From positions 1 to 16,872 of the forward strand of contig JAFDHS010000009.1 of NCBI GenBank assembly GCA_019308655.1: a DNA stretch of 16,872 nt. The letters are read 5' to 3'. The first letter of the stretch is position 1. Every line of letters begins with the position of its first letter. The DNA is from Deltaproteobacteria bacterium (GTDB lineage Bacteria; Desulfobacterota; Desulfobacteria; Desulfobacterales; JAFDHS01). This document shows positions 16,501 to 16,872 of this stretch, in pieces. The position numbers were made by a program, and so were the translations under genes. The notes beneath the pieces are model-generated. The model searched no databases. It had not been told where the DNA came from and worked only from the letters and a program-made list of their open reading frames with translations.

Positions 16501-16872
16501 ACAAGCCGCAAAACAGCTGCCGGCAACCATGGGTATTGATGCCGCCACAGATCTTATACTTTTGCTTAAATATCTTTCGGGACGGCTGCCGGTATCCGAC
16601 TTTGAACTCGACTTCGGGAAAAAGGGAACGGCCCTTAACATGCTTAACACCCTGTTTGAATCTTTAGGCGAATCAATCAATTCAATGGCCCGTCCTGTAG
16701 ATGCAATCAGACACCAGGCAAAAACGGTTACTGTGGGCACAAGCCGTATCTCTGAAAGAGTAGAGGGGATACTCATCGATGCACTTACCGCCCAGGATTT
16801 CAAAATCGCACAACTGATCAACAGTAACGTCATCGTACTTAAAAATTTGCAAAATATTATTTCAGAGATAAA
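13576..16872 (+). CDS. Large GlmS-like protein: class II glutamine amidotransferase plus two SIS domains, frame change near 13808, runs off right edge
   Basis: Two frames are needed. Frame 1 starts at 13576 and gives about 78 residues including LCCGLAGLVSF (C53/C54), like the MCGIVG nucleophile end of GlmS. From 13808 the protein continues one frame over, without a stop, to the window edge (about 1,020 codons). That part has RGRDSAGI (14291-14314), HTRWA (14618-14632), NGDI (14726-14737), a GQGTAG loop of the first SIS domain (around 15437-15454), SQSGTT (15608-15625), ASTKAF (15770-15787), a second SIS domain (about 15960-16400), and QAKTVTV (16715-16735), like the GlmS C-tail. Canonical GlmS uses glutamine and fructose-6-phosphate to make glucosamine-6-phosphate for cell wall and LPS. 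This one has about 170 extra helical residues before RGRDSAGI, another 50 or so before HTRWA, and about 100 before the C-tail. It may have another substrate. A cell-wall role fits the PBP gene upstream. Confidence 0.8.
13805..13860 (+). other. Frame-change window inside the GlmS-like gene
   Basis: Frame 2 has a stop at 13805-13807 and frame 1 a stop at 13858-13860, so the switch must occur between them. Frame 2 from 13808 reads IKQAIKTIESHGF, then CKDNDLEDHYLGGN, which looks like real protein, whereas frame 1 over the same bases (HKTGNQDNRISRFYFL) does not. The switch is therefore best placed at the A-rich TTAAAACATAAAACAGG (13804-13820). It is a +1 change, equal to one extra base in an A run. 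It could be a sequencing error, a recent mutation or a programmed shift. Confidence 0.75.

Overview
The window looks like chromosomal DNA of an anaerobic Gram-negative deltaproteobacterium, most likely a sulfate reducer of the Desulfobacterales type. This placement is an inference. It rests on LptD (an outer membrane with LPS), a two-cluster bacterial ferredoxin, a cysteine synthase fused to a cysteinyl-tRNA synthetase, the holB-ricT-metG gene order, and moderately AT-rich DNA. No rRNA, tRNA or CRISPR array was seen.

Minus strand, 1-4472: a ferredoxin gene runs off the left edge behind its own promoter. To its right, one leftward operon reads tmk (dTMP kinase), a 761-residue CysK-CysRS fusion, and two translationally coupled genes of unknown function. 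The tmk promoter overlaps a rightward promoter for lptD and shares its -10 region.

Plus strand, 4420-7499: lptD (LPS assembly barrel), then a NusG-family elongation-factor paralog. A 347-bp gap follows (7500-7846). It holds a promoter, a decayed C-terminal end of an IS200/IS605-type tnpB whose DNA is rich in inverted repeats (a candidate omega-RNA scaffold or right-end relic), and a 10-bp tandem repeat just before the next gene.

Plus strand, 7847-16872: an HU/IHF-family protein, holB (DNA polymerase III delta prime), ricT (PSP1-domain iron-sulfur protein), metG (MetRS with a C-terminal tRNA-binding domain), a penicillin-binding transpeptidase, and a very large GlmS-like protein that leaves the window at the right edge. 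The GlmS-like gene has a perfect Shine-Dalgarno sequence but needs a +1 frame change near 13808. It also carries long insertions in an otherwise recognisable amidotransferase plus double-SIS layout, and its candidate nucleophile cysteine lies inside the protein rather than at residue 2.

The genes mix housekeeping (nucleotide supply, two aminoacyl-tRNA synthetases, replication clamp loader) with envelope functions (LptD, transpeptidase, GlmS-like). The least ordinary items are the GlmS-like protein, the CysRS half with a broken KMSKS loop, and the tnpB/omega-RNA-like relic in the leader of the HU/IHF gene.
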